From contig JAINUG010000146.1 of assembly GCA_029706075.1 (NCBI GenBank), positions 1,867,501 through 1,931,500 of the forward strand: DNA of 64,000 nucleotides, read 5' to 3'. Under the pieces are notes generated by a model. The model made no database searches. It was given only the letters and a program-made list of their open reading frames with translations, and had not been told where the DNA came from. This document shows positions 1 to 59,822 of the stretch, piece after piece (the first letter of the stretch is position 1; every line of letters starts with the position of its first letter). The position numbers were made by a program, and so were the translations under genes. Source of the DNA: Aldrovandia affinis (Eukaryota > Chordata > Actinopteri > Notacanthiformes > Halosauridae).

Positions 1-428
1 TATGAGAACAATCACCTTGGCAACCGCTTTCTCTATCAAAGGAGCAAGTATCTGTAATTTGCTACCCGTCCAATTAAAAACAGCATGATTTTCCTTTCAA
101 AATGAAATATAATTTGTTTTTTTTTTTTTTTTTAAAAGCAATCAGATACTGTATGTAATCCTAGGCACTCCTGGACTGAAGTCTTTTCATTATTGTAATT
201 GTTACAATGCTATCCTGTTTCATTTTGATTAATCCCGTCTTTGGCTTGTGTTTGGTTTAATTGCCCTTCCAGGGAAAGGCATTGGGAATGAGCGCAAGCT
301 GCAGATGTTATGGTACAATGCTTCAGATTAGTGCTTTTAACAGTGTGTCCATTTCAACTTGTGTCTGTCCCCGTCGGATCAATAATAAATATGAGTGATA
401 TTAACGCAGAGAATCTGTGCTCCTGCAG

Positions 429-47362
<46,934 letters not shown>

Positions 47363-48294
47363 GCCAGCCCAACCGGGCCCAACCGGGAAGCATCTTACCC
47401 AGGGAACCCCCAGCAATCAGCATGAACCAAACACCAGGGGGCGCTGCTCCCCCCGAACCGAACCGAACCAAAACCTCCAGGGCGCCGCCAGCACCAGCAA
47501 GAGAGAGTCCGCCATGTGCATTAAGATACCAAACGAGACAGATGTTTATTCTGTATGTATGTATGTATATATATATATGTGTGTATATATATATGTGTAT
47601 AGGAATGTGATGGGAAGGGGGAGTGGGTTTTCAAGGGCGTTGGGCTGGGGGGTTTGAATTTTGAACACCGTTTCGGTCGCAGTCCCAAAAGGCGCCTTTT
47701 CAAACCCGATCCCAAGTCTTATCTTGTTTAGTCCTTTGCTCCAGTGTGTGGCCGTTTCACTTTCTCCTGTTGTTTTTCCCGCTGTTGCCAGTAACGTTTG
47801 TTTCCGAGTCTTAAGCTGCTATGAACCCCCCCCCCGCCCCCACACACACACACATTTTGAATGGGGGCACTGCATGAGCCCCGGGGGGGTGTAGGCTGTG
47901 TGGCGTGGGCCTCTGGGCGGCTCGGTTCGATTGTTCTGTTCTGCTCTGTTTTGGGTCCGTTTGCTTTTCTGCTTGTTTTTTTGGCAAGGAAGGGAGTTCC
48001 CGCTGCCATTCCAAAACAGCTAAACCTGCCCACGGGCCAAGAGCCGTGTCGTTTGCGGGGGCGCCGTGGTGACGCGCCGTGGGCCCCCCCCCCGTGACCC
48101 GAGCGAGCGCATGCAGCATCCAGGCGAACGTGGCGGCGTGAATGTACACTTGAAGGAACACAACGCCCCTCAGCCTTGCGTCTGCACGTCAAACTGCCCT
48201 TTGAGTTCTTTTTTTTTTTTTTTTTTCTTTTTTTTTTTGTGCCTTTTTGCAGCGCTCAACTGGCAGGCTTAAAGTTATTATTGATGTTGGATGC

Positions 48295-48330
<36 letters not shown>

Positions 48331-50480
48331 TGTTTTTCCTGTGCTATTTGATCATGTTTTACGTTGGCTGTTGTACTTCCTCACAAACCGTGATCCCGTG
48401 AGGTCCTCTGTGTGGAGAGAAGCCGTCCGGCTGCCGGTGTGTTTGTGTCCCTCTGCGCACTCAACAGCCTTTATCTTCATGATTAACGTTGGAAACTACA
48501 GGTGGACATGTTTTCCAGTCAGCCAATTAAACTGGGTTATTTCGTGGGGGGGGTGGTGGAGAAACAGGAGAGGAGATTTCTGCAGCGTCCATCCTCCCCC
48601 CCCCCCCTCCCGCTGGGAGGTTTGGGTGTTTTCAGTGTAAAGCAGAGGGTGTCCGTATCATCCTGGGATTACGCCTGTAATCCTCGCCTGGGGGTGCCCC
48701 CTGCTCGCAGACGGCTCCCAGCCAATCAGCAGAGCTCTGGTGATCCGCCCAGGAGCAAAGCTGGGCCGTCATCCTCGCACCTCGCACCCGTTCCGATGTT
48801 TTTTAAAAACGCCCATCGCTCCACCACAGTGAAGAAAAAGACCGTTTACACTCTCGCACTCCTCGAAATGGCAGATTTGAGGCGCGTGAAAACGTGAAGC
48901 TTAAAGAAACAAGATGGTGGCGCCCCCCCCATGCACACCGTTGGCGGCGTAGCTAATCACGCCGAAGACGGTGGTGAAGTATGGCGGGGTTTACCGTTCC
49001 TCCTGTACGGATGATGTCGACGGCTTTTTCCATCCACTTGCTGTTTTAGCCCTCTGGGTGTTTTTGCTCTGCGAGGGGAACGTGGACCAAACAGGCCACC
49101 GTAGTCTTTTGTTTGTTTGTTTTTTGACCAGTAGGTTAATGAATCGTTCAGGTTAGACCATTCCCCCGTGTGACGTGATGGCGAGGTTCGTTTAGCTGTA
49201 AGAGGAGACCGACCACCGGAGCGAACAGCCGACAACGGACGCTCGATACGGCGGAAGCTGCGTTCAGTCCGTATCGCCCCCCCCCCTCAACATGGGCAAC
49301 ATGGGGCGGGGTGGGGGGCATCCTCTTACTCAGTCTTCTCCTCGCTGTTTACTTCACTCTGAAGCTTAAGTGTCTTTGGCGTATAAGGATCGAGTGCAAT
49401 TTGCTAAAACGTCACCTTGGTTTGGGTCACAAGATGGCACAGTGGAGAAACTGCTTTAAGTTTACCCATAAGCTTGCCCATACAGGCGGGGTTGGGTGGG
49501 GGGGGGGGGGACGTGACAATGATTACTGTCCTTTCACTTTGTCACATGGATGGGGTAGTCAGTCACCTGACCTTCACAAGTCACAATGATGTAATGTGTC
49601 TTCTGCTACTTACAGGACACATTTGTGTGAAAGGGAAACGTTTGTTTTTGTTGGGGGTTTTCTTTGTTTGTTTTTGCCATACCCCGTTACAAATTTGTGC
49701 TTTAAGTTTATTGTATATTTTTCCTTAAATTGAAAAACACACACACACACACACACATTCGCACACATGAAACACTATCTCATTACTATATATGTTACTG
49801 AAAGTGAGCACCTTTTGGCAGTGTGCATGTATAGTGCATTTTACTGAGAGAATTTTTTGATGTTTACATGATATTCGATGGGTCTTCTCTGCCAATTTTC
49901 ACACGGTCTTCGGGACCATTTCCATCGTTTTGAGAAACTGTGTACAGAGTTTTTTTTTTTGTGTTTCTTCCTAAGAATTCACTTTTCTATCATCTGTGTC
50001 TATCGTTTCATATGTACGGTGGTCTTGCACGGCGATATGAAGCATTACGAAGCGTTATGAAGCGTTACGAAGCGTTGTGTAAATGTCTTTGGGTGGAATA
50101 CTCACGGCAGGGAGCAGATGTGTAAAGCAAAAAAGGAGAGTAAAAAGCAAAAAAAAAAAACGTGTGTGGGCTTGAAATGTGTTGGAAATTGTACAATGTT
50201 TTTGTTTTATGTTGAATTCGGTTCTGTGTTATTTAAAATTTATTCCGATTTATTTTGTTAATTTTTCTGTCAATTCCTTTTCTTTTTTTTCTCATTATAA
50301 ATGAAATTATCTTTTATTTTTTCCTCCTCTTCTCCCTCCCTGAAACGGGGCAAGAGGGAAAGAGGTAGGCTGGGATGGGAGGGGCATATTTCTTTTTTTT
50401 GTACTTGCCTATGTACAAACCAAGTGATGAGTATATAAATATATAAATACAAATATTTATGAAACAACGAGATGGCGTCC
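47363..50480 (+). other. LYST: Probable LYST 3' UTR
   Basis: Follows the stop codon. It has no long conserved ORF, no SINE and several T-rich runs (48210-48239), a CT repeat (48297-48325) and AT-rich motifs. An ATTAAA lies at 48526. The end is not visible with certainty; I place the limit before hAT-like repeat sequence that begins near 50490. Confidence 0.5.
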
Positions 50481-50487
50481 GTCTCCT

Positions 50488-50980
50488 TACCACAGCGGTT
50501 CCCAAAACTGTGGCACAAGGTGGGGGTTGAGTTGGGGTCGTGAGATGACACGTGCATAAACTACTGTATACACGATACACTTTCCATTGACCTTCACACC
50601 ACCCTAATTAAACACGGCACTTGTTACGCGCGCTGCACGTGTACGTGCAGTTCTTTCGACGTACGTGAACCCTCCGAGGAGTGCTGTCACGCTATGACGT
50701 TCGTTCTAGAACATGCTTAAACATTCCAGTTGATTCTAATTGATTACGTCATAAAGGGCTGATAATGGCGTGCGCAAAGAACAGTACAATTCCATAATGG
50801 AACACTGAATTGGAACTGGAACTCTCAAAACACTCACTCCTCAAAGGGTTCAAAAAAAATCTTCATTCAATATTTGAGCATGTCAGGCATACATCTTAGC
50901 AAGGGGTGGGTCAAATATAATGTATTCACTCATGAAGTGGGTCTTGGGATAAAAAACACTTCTTTACCATATTGATTGCA
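50488..50980. mobile_element. Possible hAT-like non-autonomous element
   Basis: Begins CACAGCGGTTCCCAAAACTG, a typical hAT-family end, and contains GTGGGTCTTGGGATAAAA near 50935. The right end is not resolved. Confidence 0.4.
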
Positions 50981-51087
50981 GACTGCATAGGTATTTTAAG
51001 CTTCACAGTAGGTGTCAACGCTGTGTGAAATGGAATACAGTCCTCGGCCGCCATGACGTCCTGTGAAAATATGATTGAACCATTACC

Positions 51088-51111
51088 ATTAAATATTTTG
51101 AGCGAAATAAA
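51088..51111 (+). promoter_or_regulatory. Candidate poly(A) signals ATTAAA and AATAAA
   Basis: ATTAAA at 51088 and AATAAA at 51106, followed by T/G-containing sequence. They are the first canonical AATAAA after the LYST stop, but lie beyond repeat-like sequence, so use by LYST is uncertain. AT-rich ATAAATATATAAATACAAAT near 50433-50452 is an alternative weak site. Confidence 0.25.
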
Positions 51112-52559
51112 TACTTGTTGGCCGTCAAAATGTATTTAATACTGTCACTGCATATACAAAAGAATCTTGTCATCTCATGTTCTATTACCTAATCCTAATG
51201 GTAGTGTTGGTACATTACACTTACCGAGTAAGACATCCATCGTGCTTTTAACTATGTATAACTTAACACGACGCACACAGGCATACAAGCATATTGTCAA
51301 CGCGCACAAACCTAACCCCAATGGATAAAATGTGTGCAGTTAAATTACGGAGCTTTAGTCCAAACCGGCGCGTGTTATTCTCTTTTACATCTCGTTTGCC
51401 GGAACGGAATTGTGTGAACTGGGTGTAAACGGGTTTGTTTGTTTGTCTGTTAATGGGAAGATGAAGTCTCTCTTTCGTTAAGGTTCTGGAATCCAGGGGT
51501 GGAGTCCCGAGACACTGATGACGCGCCACTCGACTCAACGTCTCGGAGGTAGACGCGGTACAGGTTATGGGAATTCCTGCGTTAAAATTGTTATTTCATA
51601 CTTCCAGTGTTATGCGGCCTACGGTGTCGGCAAAAGCTAACCCAGGGCCCGGGTCGTGAGCCAGACAATTTTAATTTTATGAGTTGAATAATTACTGGCG
51701 ACTGCAATCTGTTATTAACACAATTATTTTTAAATCCCCAGTTCTATGCATGTTGTGGCAATTTTTTGTTGTGTTGTCACGTTGCCTTACACAACATGGC
51801 CGCGCCTAAAATAGCACATAAACCGTCATAAACACAGTGTGAGACAAAAATATTGTTATCGCGGATAACCATGTCAATTTCAAGCCCATTTTGATCCTTT
51901 CAAAATCACTGCCATTTTATGAAGTTGATTTATTCCTCGAGTGAACAATTATATTGTCGCATATTCAAAGTAGCCTACTTCCCACACTGACGGTTAGGTG
52001 TTTTGTAGCTGTCATATTTAGTCGATTATCTTAATTAAAATTATATATTTTTCTTAAGCCACGATTTTTTTTTTTTTAACTGAGTGATGTGTCTGGTTGC
52101 CATGGCAATCACAAACTAGATGATCTACCACCGGTCTTGTTTATTTAGGCTACATGTTCATTTTCAAGACCATAAAATATTTTTGCTTTATTACCAAGCA
52201 AACGATGCTACCGGGGATGTTTATCAAATATTGAATTGAAGATTGACAATGCCCTTCGTCGAAATAGCCCAGAGAGTAAACGAGCATACCTTTTCGGTTG
52301 GAACAAACTACTGTGGGCTACATTCTGTTTTTTGTCACATATTTTCAAATAGTGATATAAAAAAATTATTGTATAGCTCACGTGTTTATTCGTGGAGACA
52401 AAACGGCTGCCGAGAAGCTAGTTTAACGCACGTTTACAGCAGATCCGTGCATCTTTTCCCGTTTCTTCCCTTGCTGCAATTCATCCTCCAAGACGAAACA
52501 ACTGGGAGACCCAGTGATGTAAACAGTGATGTAAAATTAGGCAGGGAAGCCTCGCTCCC
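51112..52559. other. Intergenic, nothing recognised
   Basis: AT-rich unique sequence. No ORF with recognisable protein; no repeat identified. Confidence 0.5.
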
Positions 52560-53242
52560 ATGAGCTCTTTGCGGCAGTGAGTGCCGAGCAGCGAGCTTAG
52601 TCGACTGAAGCAAAAAATAAAATAAAAAATAAAAAAAATGCGGTGGATGCCATTTTCACATTCGTGGAGAAAGTAGAGGGGAGGAGAGGGGTGGGGGGGT
52701 AATCGGCCACGCGGGTCGCACTTGAAAACGACGGGGGGGGGGGACACTGAAAGTGTTTGGGAAAAGCGCCGCGCGTTAGGCGTTGTGGGCTGCGGGCGTC
52801 CGGGCGCGCGCTCTCACCGCCAGGGCACGTTGGCGAGCGCAGCGCATCGCGAGCTCATCGCTCACCCCCCGAGTGTCGAGCGGATTTGAGACACCCCTCT
52901 GTGCCCTATATTCTAATCGTCCTAGAGAGGTCTTCCCCCAACTGCGTTTATCTTAACATCTCCCACAGTCTTAGCGGTGCGGTGTCCTAGGCTGGGCGGT
53001 TGTGCGGTTTTCGAAGCAGGGGTGCCGAAAGCTCAAACGAAAGCTGCGTGAACGCACCGTGCACAAGGAGACGGAGTGGCATGAGGCTGAAGCGTCCACA
53101 TTTGTTACCATTACGGCGGTGAATCGGTCCGGGGCTTTCCTCGCGTTCGGCTGGAAGTGACTTTCCACCTCGAATTCTTCATTACAGTGGAATCGGTCCC
53201 GCTCGCCTTGATATTGGATCCTTTTCAGAGGCTACTCGTCAG
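52560..53242 (+). promoter_or_regulatory. Candidate CpG promoter and non-coding first exon of the next gene
   Basis: A GC- and CpG-rich, repeat-free block (GCGCCGCGCG, CGGGCGCGCGC) in AT-rich surroundings, ending at CGTCAG|GTAGGC (53242/53243), a good donor. No convincing ORF. It resembles a vertebrate CpG-island promoter with a 5' UTR exon on the + strand. Mammalian synteny (LYST followed by GNG4 in the same direction) suggests GNG4, but no GNG4 coding sequence is in the window. Confidence 0.35.
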
Positions 53243-54570
53243 GTAGGCGAAGTAACGTTTGCACATTTATCTCCATTTACGTGTCGTCTTTCAAACGCTA
53301 ATGATAAAAACGTCCACGCATGCCATTTATTGATAACTGCGTGAAACGCGACTGCCGTAAAGACGAGCGTGACAAAATATGTAGTCGCGCCGAGGAAATG
53401 TACCCAATATAAATGATTTAGCGGGGTAGAAAACTCCGAAACGCCAGTTGCTGGCAAATGCAGAGGACTACAGTTATGTGAAGACAATGGAGGAATCGCA
53501 AATTGTGGAGCCGCTTCTCGCATTACAGTACAAACAGTCATTTGAAATATCACGATGCATCTCGATCAGACTGGACCGGGTGTTGATTAGACGAGCAATG
53601 TTTGACCCACATAATTACAGTTCAGCCTACTAGACGGCTGTCAGCACATCTTTTAATACGTGATCCCATCGTGAGGGTTTATGACAGCGTATGAAGAGCC
53701 ACAGGGCGTACACAAAATAATGGATCATTTGGCAAAGCTATTGGTAAAGAAATATATATATATATCAAAAACGTATGGCGATTGATCAGGATAGAGACGA
53801 CTTTGTTGAAATCATACAGATGTCGTGGGCGCACCCTGTTTTGGCATTGAATCTCCCCCTGTACGTTTTACTGTACACGGTCCGTCCCCTCGTTAGGAAT
53901 TCTGGTTGTAGATAACGCATCCGCCTCTCTTCCTCTCCTACCTGGCGATCAGCTGCCTGGCTGAAGCAGAGCGTATAGGAAGAAAATGACTTATACAAGG
54001 ACTTATTTCTGTAGCGTGGACGGAGTGGTCATCGAAAACAAGGCGATAGGGGCATATTTTACTGTTATGTGCGTTCTGTGCTTTTTGTAGCGACATTGGG
54101 ATAAGCGATTGAACAATATACATTCGCGCATATCAGCTGATGGTCGTTTATCAGCTTGCACTAGAATCGTCGAATTAACTTTTTTTTTCCCACAGTGCAA
54201 TAAATGTGGGTAATACGCATTGATTGGATTTGATAAGCTTTTCAGTTATTGACCTGATCTCAACGTGGCAGGCGACCCATTGGTTCGAATCGATTAGACT
54301 TGGAAATAATGTAGTAAAAAGGAAGGTTTTGTAGTCTTGTTATAATAAGGTGCTAGCGTGTTTTCGGTGAGGACGTTTGGCAAATTGATCTGAGTAATTA
54401 ATGAATTCTGGGAAAAAAGTTGGTTGAATCACGGCAGTTAGGCTACTGTTACATGTGACACTTAGCATCTCAGCTGTGTATAGCGCTGAATGTTTTACGT
54501 ATATGGGACGCGTTTTCGGTGTTTTCTCGAGATAAAATATCGATTCGAATGTGAGTGAACGCTCCAGGGG
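53243..54570. other. Intergenic or first intron of next gene, nothing recognised
   Basis: AT-rich unique sequence downstream of the candidate 5' exon. Small ORFs only. Confidence 0.45.
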
Positions 54571-54574
54571 AACT

Positions 54575-54593
54575 AGTGCCCCCTACTGGCTGG
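54575..54593 (-). promoter_or_regulatory. CTCF-like site
   Basis: AGTGCCCCCTACTGGCTGG. Its reverse complement contains CCAGTAGGGGGCACT, a close match to the vertebrate CTCF core. It lies between the candidate promoter and the repeat-rich right part. Motif match only. Confidence 0.4.
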
Positions 54594-54954
54594 TCACGCG
54601 TCACTACAAGTGGGGGCATTTATGTCCTTTGGAGGGAGCCCATCCATATTGCTGTAGGCGAAAGTTGCCCCTAAGTACTAACATGGGACCAGCTGACTAC
54701 CAAAATCCTAACCTTAACCATTAGGAACAAAAACACAACACTGACTTCAGACAAGCGCTCAAGGGGCACCTTCCACCCACAGCCTAGCTTAGCTGCTCGT
54801 CTAGTGCCAAAGCTACAAGAAAGTACCAATGCCAACTGCACACGGTATGGCTGTAACATAGTCATGTTAATAATTCAGAAGGAGAAATATGCTTCTGTGT
54901 ATGGCTCAAATACTTCAAATTCTATTTACAAATGTTTTTGAAATGCAGTATTTT

Positions 54955-55322
54955 CTTTCAATGCGACGATTGGGACACTGAAGTAGGAGACTCCCGTCTT
55001 TTGGATTACGCGTTAAACCGAGGTCCTGACGCACTGTGGCCGTTCAAGATCCGGTGGCACTTGTCGCAAAGAGTAGGGGGATTCCCCCGGTGTCCCGTCC
55101 AAATTCCCAACATGGCTTTCTCAGTTTGGCCACCTGATCACCCCTCAGTTTAAGTGGCTCAATAAGTCCCTCCCTCAGCTGATGTGTGGTGAGCACTCTG
55201 GTGCAAAATGGCTGCCAGGCACCGCCCACGTGGATGATGCACATTGGTGGTGTAAAGCGCTTTGAGGTCTTGAGATGAAAAGCACTATATAAATGTAACC
55301 CATTGCCATTATTATTATTATT
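54955..55322 (+). mobile_element. L2-type LINE 3' end
   Basis: TGCGACGATTGGGACACTGA, CGTCCAAATTCCCAACATGG, GTGGTGAGCACTCTGGTGCA and the tail TAAAGCGCTTTGAGGTCTTG, GAAAAGCACTATATAAATGT, (ATT)n. Confidence 0.75.
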
Positions 55323-55379
55323 TAAAAAATATTTTCCCCAGGTTTAATCCCACAATTTGGAATCGCCCCCATTTTTTGT

Positions 55380-55694
55380 ATTTGTTTCAGATTTTTTCAT
55401 GTTTTCCTCCCAGTTTGGTGGCCAATTACACCCTCTATTTCTTTCAATTTACCCTCCTCCACGAGCCCGCCACTCATCCTCAGACTCAAGCCAGTTTTCC
55501 CCATACAGGGACGCCTTCACGCTTCATGCCGGTTCACCCCCCCTCCCTCTCAGGCGGACAGCCAATCTCCGCCCGCCCCCACGGGGCTCTCGGCCAGAGC
55601 TGGACTTGGCACAGCTGGGTTTCTAACCGCGGCTGCAGTGGGCAACTTGCATTCTGGGGCGAATGCTTTGACCGCTACGCCACCTGAGGCCCTC
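55380..55694 (-). mobile_element. SINE family B, reverse
   Basis: GGCCAATTACACCCTCTATT, GGCGGACAGCCAATCTCCGC, CTGGGTTTCTAACCGCGGCT, GACCGCTACGCCACCTGAGG. Confidence 0.85.
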
Positions 55695-55924
55695 TAATCT
55701 GCCTCTGGATGCTGCTGTGCCGCCCACAGTATGTGACAGGAGCACAACAGCGGAAGCATCACACTCCACTGATGCTCTCGCCTGCCTGTGACTGCGTTCC
55801 ACACTGCAGGCCACACAGTACTACAGGAGAGAGAACGCTTTGGCTATCTTAGAACATAAGAACATAAGAATGCGCAATGACAAGAACAAGCCGATCGGCC
55901 CATCTAGGGTTGTCATTTACCTAC

Positions 55925-56228
55925 TAGAGCAGGGGTGGGCGATACCGGTCTTGGAAGTGCTGGTGTGTGTGCAGGGTTTTTTCCGACCAATTACCCCTGG
56001 CTCAATTAGCGAATTAGTTGGATACGCCAATGCAGGTTCACTTGTAGATTAGACCACAGTAACATGTTTCATATGGGAACACAAGAACAGTCTTCAGCTG
56101 TCATTCACAGGCTTATCAAGACATTTAGCTAAAATGTCAGATCATGTAAATGATTGGGGCTAATTAAATAACTCAGAGCAGAAGTTGGCATGAAATCCAG
56201 AAAAGGGGATGGCCCTCCTTGCCCGCCA
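55925..56228 (+). mobile_element. hAT-like MITE
   Basis: GCAGGGGTGGGCGATACCGG start, ACCAATTACCCCTGGCTCAA, TCAGCTGTCATTCACAGGCT, ATCATGTAAATGATTGGGGC, CCCGCCACTG end. Confidence 0.8.
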
Positions 56229-56429
56229 CTGATCTAGAGAATGTCAAGCACTGCATCCAGCCTGGACTTGAACACACCAAGTGTCTCTGTCTCCACTCCA
56301 TGACCCGACAAGCTGTTCCACGCATTGGCAACTCTTCATTAGGAGAGCCATGTGTCTCTGATGACAGCTGGCCTGTGGGTAGCTGCCCCGTAGGTGGGAG
56401 GAGCTATAACCACGCAGCTGTAACCTGAG

Positions 56430-56555
56430 GAACACATTGGCCCAATGAGTTAGGTTGTGGGTTCAATCCCCACTGGGGCCACATATACTGAAAATGTATC
56501 CATTCACTACTGTAAGTCGCTTTGGATAAAAGTGTCTGCTAAAATGGCATGTATT
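56430..56555 (+). mobile_element. SINE family C, forward
   Basis: GGGTTCAATCCCCACTGGGG box B and tail GTCGCTTTGGATAAAAGTGT. Confidence 0.65.
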
Positions 56556-56589
56556 ATGAAACCCACCTGCCCATCGTGGCATGAGGCAT

Positions 56590-56818
56590 TACATTTGTTA
56601 CATTTTAGGCGTTTATCAGATGCTCTTATCCAGAGCGACTTACACAGTCCACATTACATGCAATCCATTTATACAGCTGGATATTTTACTGAAGCAATTC
56701 AGGTTAAGTACCTTTGCTCAAGGGTACAACGGCAGTGTCCCCGCCTGGGAATCGAACCTGCAGCCTCTCAGTTACAAGCCCAGTTCCTTAACCATTATGC
56801 TACACTGCCGCCCGAGGC
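56590..56818 (-). mobile_element. SINE family A, reverse
   Basis: CAGATGCTCTTATCCAGAGC, ACTGAAGCAATTCAGGTTAA, GGGAATCGAACCTGCAGCCT, ACCATTATGCTACACTGCCG. Confidence 0.9.
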
Positions 56819-56949
56819 ACATTTTATGTCCCGCCACTTTGGACCGCCCTGACACAGCCAGCTGATTGGACAGCCGTGACTCAGGCTTGCAGTGCCCTCG
56901 GCACACCCACAGCGAGAACCTCCACCAACCGAGCGGCTTAGGAGCCCCC

Positions 56950-57885
56950 TAAAACACAGAGGTCTTAAAACACAGAGCTCCTGAAACCCCGAGCTCCTGA
57001 AACACAGAGCTACTGAAACACAGAGCTACTGAAACACAGAGCTCCTGAAACACAGTGGTCTTACAACACAGAGCAGAGCTCCTAAAACACAGAGCCCCCT
57101 GAAACACAGAGCCCCCTGAAACACAGAGCTCCTGAAACACAGAGCCCCTGAAACACAGAGCCCCTGAAACACAGAGCCCCTGAATCACAGAGCCCCTGAA
57201 ACACAGAGCCCCTGAAACACAGAGCCCCTGAAACACAGAGCCCCTGAAACACAGAGCTCCTGAAACACAGAACCCCCTAAAAGACAGAGCCCCTGAAACA
57301 CAGAGCTCCTGAAACACAGAGCCCCTGAAACACAGAGCTCCTGAAACACAGAGCTCCTGAAACACAGAGCAGAGCTCCTGAAACACAGAGCTCCTGAAAC
57401 ACAGAGCCTCCTGAAACACAGAGCTGAAACACAGAGCTCCTGAAACACAGAGCTCCTGAAACACAGAGGCTCCTGAAACACAGAGCTCCTGAAACACAGA
57501 GCTCCTGAAACAAGAGCTCCTGAAACACAGAGCTCCTGAAACACAGAGCTCCTGAAACACAGAGCCCTGAAACACAGAGCTCCTGAAACACAGAGCTCCT
57601 GAAACACAGAGCTCCTGAAACACAGAGCTCCTGAAACACAGAGCTCCTGAAACACAGAGCTCCTGAAACACAGAGCTCCTGAAACACAGAGCTCCTGAAA
57701 CACAGAGCTCCTGAAACACAGAGCTCCTGAAACACAGAGCTCCTAAAACACAGAGCTCCTGAAACACAGAGCTCCTGAAACACAGAGCTCCTGAAACACA
57801 GAGCTCCTGAAACACAGAGCTCCTGAAACACAGAGCTCCTGAAACACAGAAACACAGAGCTCCTGAAACACAGAGCTCTTCAGGG
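56950..57885. repeat. 16-bp minisatellite (~57 copies)
   Basis: GAGCTCCTGAAACACA units with CCCC variants; 935 bp. The long minus-strand frames repeating FQELCVSGALCFRSS are by-products. Confidence 0.97.
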
Positions 57886-57889
57886 CCCA

Positions 57890-58433
57890 GACCGCCCTGT
57901 ATTCTCAGCATGGGAGTTGTGTCGGCCTGCTGGTCGAAGCCAAAACAAAAGAGGCGTGACCAACAACAACGCTATGGCAACGGGCGGTCTGCACTGCAAT
58001 ACAGTGCCAGGAAACTCCTCTAGTTAAGAGGCAGAGAGGATGGAAGGAAGGCTGGTCTATTGGTCAAACACTTATGCGTAAGTGATATATTTAAATGTAT
58101 TGTAAATTATGAAATCATCTTTCCCAGAAGTTTAAACGGACAATATATCAAATTTAATTTATGTAAATTCTATGGCTAAGGGCATCTACTCGAACGTTAG
58201 TCATTTTTATGTGGATATATTACAGAATGTATCAAGTATTTCAGCTGTCACGTGTGCAATTGCATCCACATTTTTGTAGACGATGCATTATTCTGCTGGA
58301 AATGTAAGGTGGCTTAAAAAGCAGATGGAATAATTTTTTATTCAATTCGTTTTCAGTTGAATTCTAACACTGACAACTGGTTGAAATGCAACACTATCAC
58401 GTGTTCAACACAATACATATTATATTTTTTTGC
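57890..58433. other. Intergenic, nothing recognised
   Basis: AT-rich sequence without identified element. Confidence 0.5.
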
Positions 58434-58808
58434 TTCAGATTTTTTCCCATTTTTCTCCCAATTTACTGGCCAATTATACCCTCAATTTATTTAGATTTAC
58501 CCTCCCACACGAGTCTCCCGCTCGTCTCTACGAGGCGAGCAAATTCTCCGTGGGCAGCGAACACCGCCTCCTCCGAGAGACGGAATTTGCCCACCCACAT
58601 TCTGAAGACACCCTTACGTGCTTCACCGTGAACCCGAGCTGGCTCACCCTCCCCCTAGGGGCGGACAGCCAAATGCCGCCCCCGATCGGGGCTAACGGCC
58701 AGGGCCAGTCTGGCAGGTTTTGAACCGCGTCCCTGATAGGCAGCACACACTGTATTCGGACCAGCCAAGATATGGTGCATTAGACCGCTACGCTATCCGC
58801 CGCCCCAC
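58434..58808 (-). mobile_element. SINE family B, full length, reverse
   Basis: CCCAATTTACTGGCCAATTA, CTCGTCTCTACGAGGCGAGC, GGGGCGGACAGCCAAATGCC, GGTTTTGAACCGCGTCCCTG, GACCGCTACGCTATCCGCCG. Confidence 0.88.
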
Positions 58809-59684
58809 AGTACACACTGAGCTCAGCCACAGACTTGACAGTTAATCTTTCCTGAGTGGATATGATGATCCTATACATTAATGCTGCATTAATTATTTCA
58901 CAATTTAAATCTCAGTCTTCATATTTAGCATATATCATATCATATAGTCTATCATATATTATATGTAAAACACAGAATGTTTTACCAGTGTCACTTTTGA
59001 TTTTGTCATGTGAATATTCCATGTTCTTATTAAATACCATAAAACAATTTCCAGAACACATGCCTCAGCACTGTCATGGGAAGAAAGATCTTTCCCATCA
59101 TTTTACCATGCTATACCATGCTATTTTGTTATTTAGTCAACGCTATCATTGAACTGCCAAGAAGCACATTTAAAAATTCCCACATCGTATTCCTGCTTTT
59201 GAGTGTCCTGACGTAGCTTTCGTTATACATGAATTAAAGAGATTTTCCCCACAGACGTTTTTCCCTTTTTATAGAAACTCAGTCGAACAGCAAAGCAGAC
59301 ACGCCGCATCCTTGAATTCACAACTCATGGCAGATAACTTCAGCAGATACTCCGAGTGCAACCACTAACGTGACAGGATTATGTCACCCTACTTCAAAAA
59401 AGTTGTGCTTAGCCTTTCTGTAGGACAATACGCCGCAAACGCCAGTGTGAGCCGTGTGCATTTTACATTCCTAAGTAGCGTCTTTGTCACAAATTAAAAT
59501 TCACAAGGTGAGATAATGACAATAACGATCTGCATTTTTTAAGCCAGATTGCACAAGTGGCTTTGTGACATTAGCGAAGCGAGAATCCACCAGTTCTGTT
59601 ACCAGGGCTAACTCGTTGTTAGAAACGTGACTCTGGTGGGGTAGGTACGTTTTTCTTTATACTCTTGGTGGATTTTAACATGGG
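58809..59684. other. Intergenic, nothing recognised
   Basis: AT-rich; includes TATCATATCATATAGTCTAT repeats near 58925. No gene signal. Confidence 0.5.
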
Positions 59685-59822
59685 GCGGCATCCATGGTGC
59701 AGTGGATAGCACTGTTGCTGCACAGCAAGGAGCAATCGACCAATGCATGCTGGGATAGGCTCCAGCCCCCCCCGCGACCCTGACCAGGAATAAGCGGATT
59801 AGATAATGGATTGATGGATTTT
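59685..59822 (+). mobile_element. Fish interspersed repeat, internally deleted
   Basis: GGGGCGGCATCCATGGTGCA and GTGGATAGCACTGTTGCTGC head joined to CATGCTGGGATAGGCTCCAG and GGAATAAGCGGATTAGATAA tail. Related to 33437-33697. Confidence 0.75.

Noticed and set aside
56949..57911. 320-residue minus-strand ORF repeating FQELCVSGALCFRSS
   Set aside because: Frame effect of the 16-bp minisatellite; no start context or domain.
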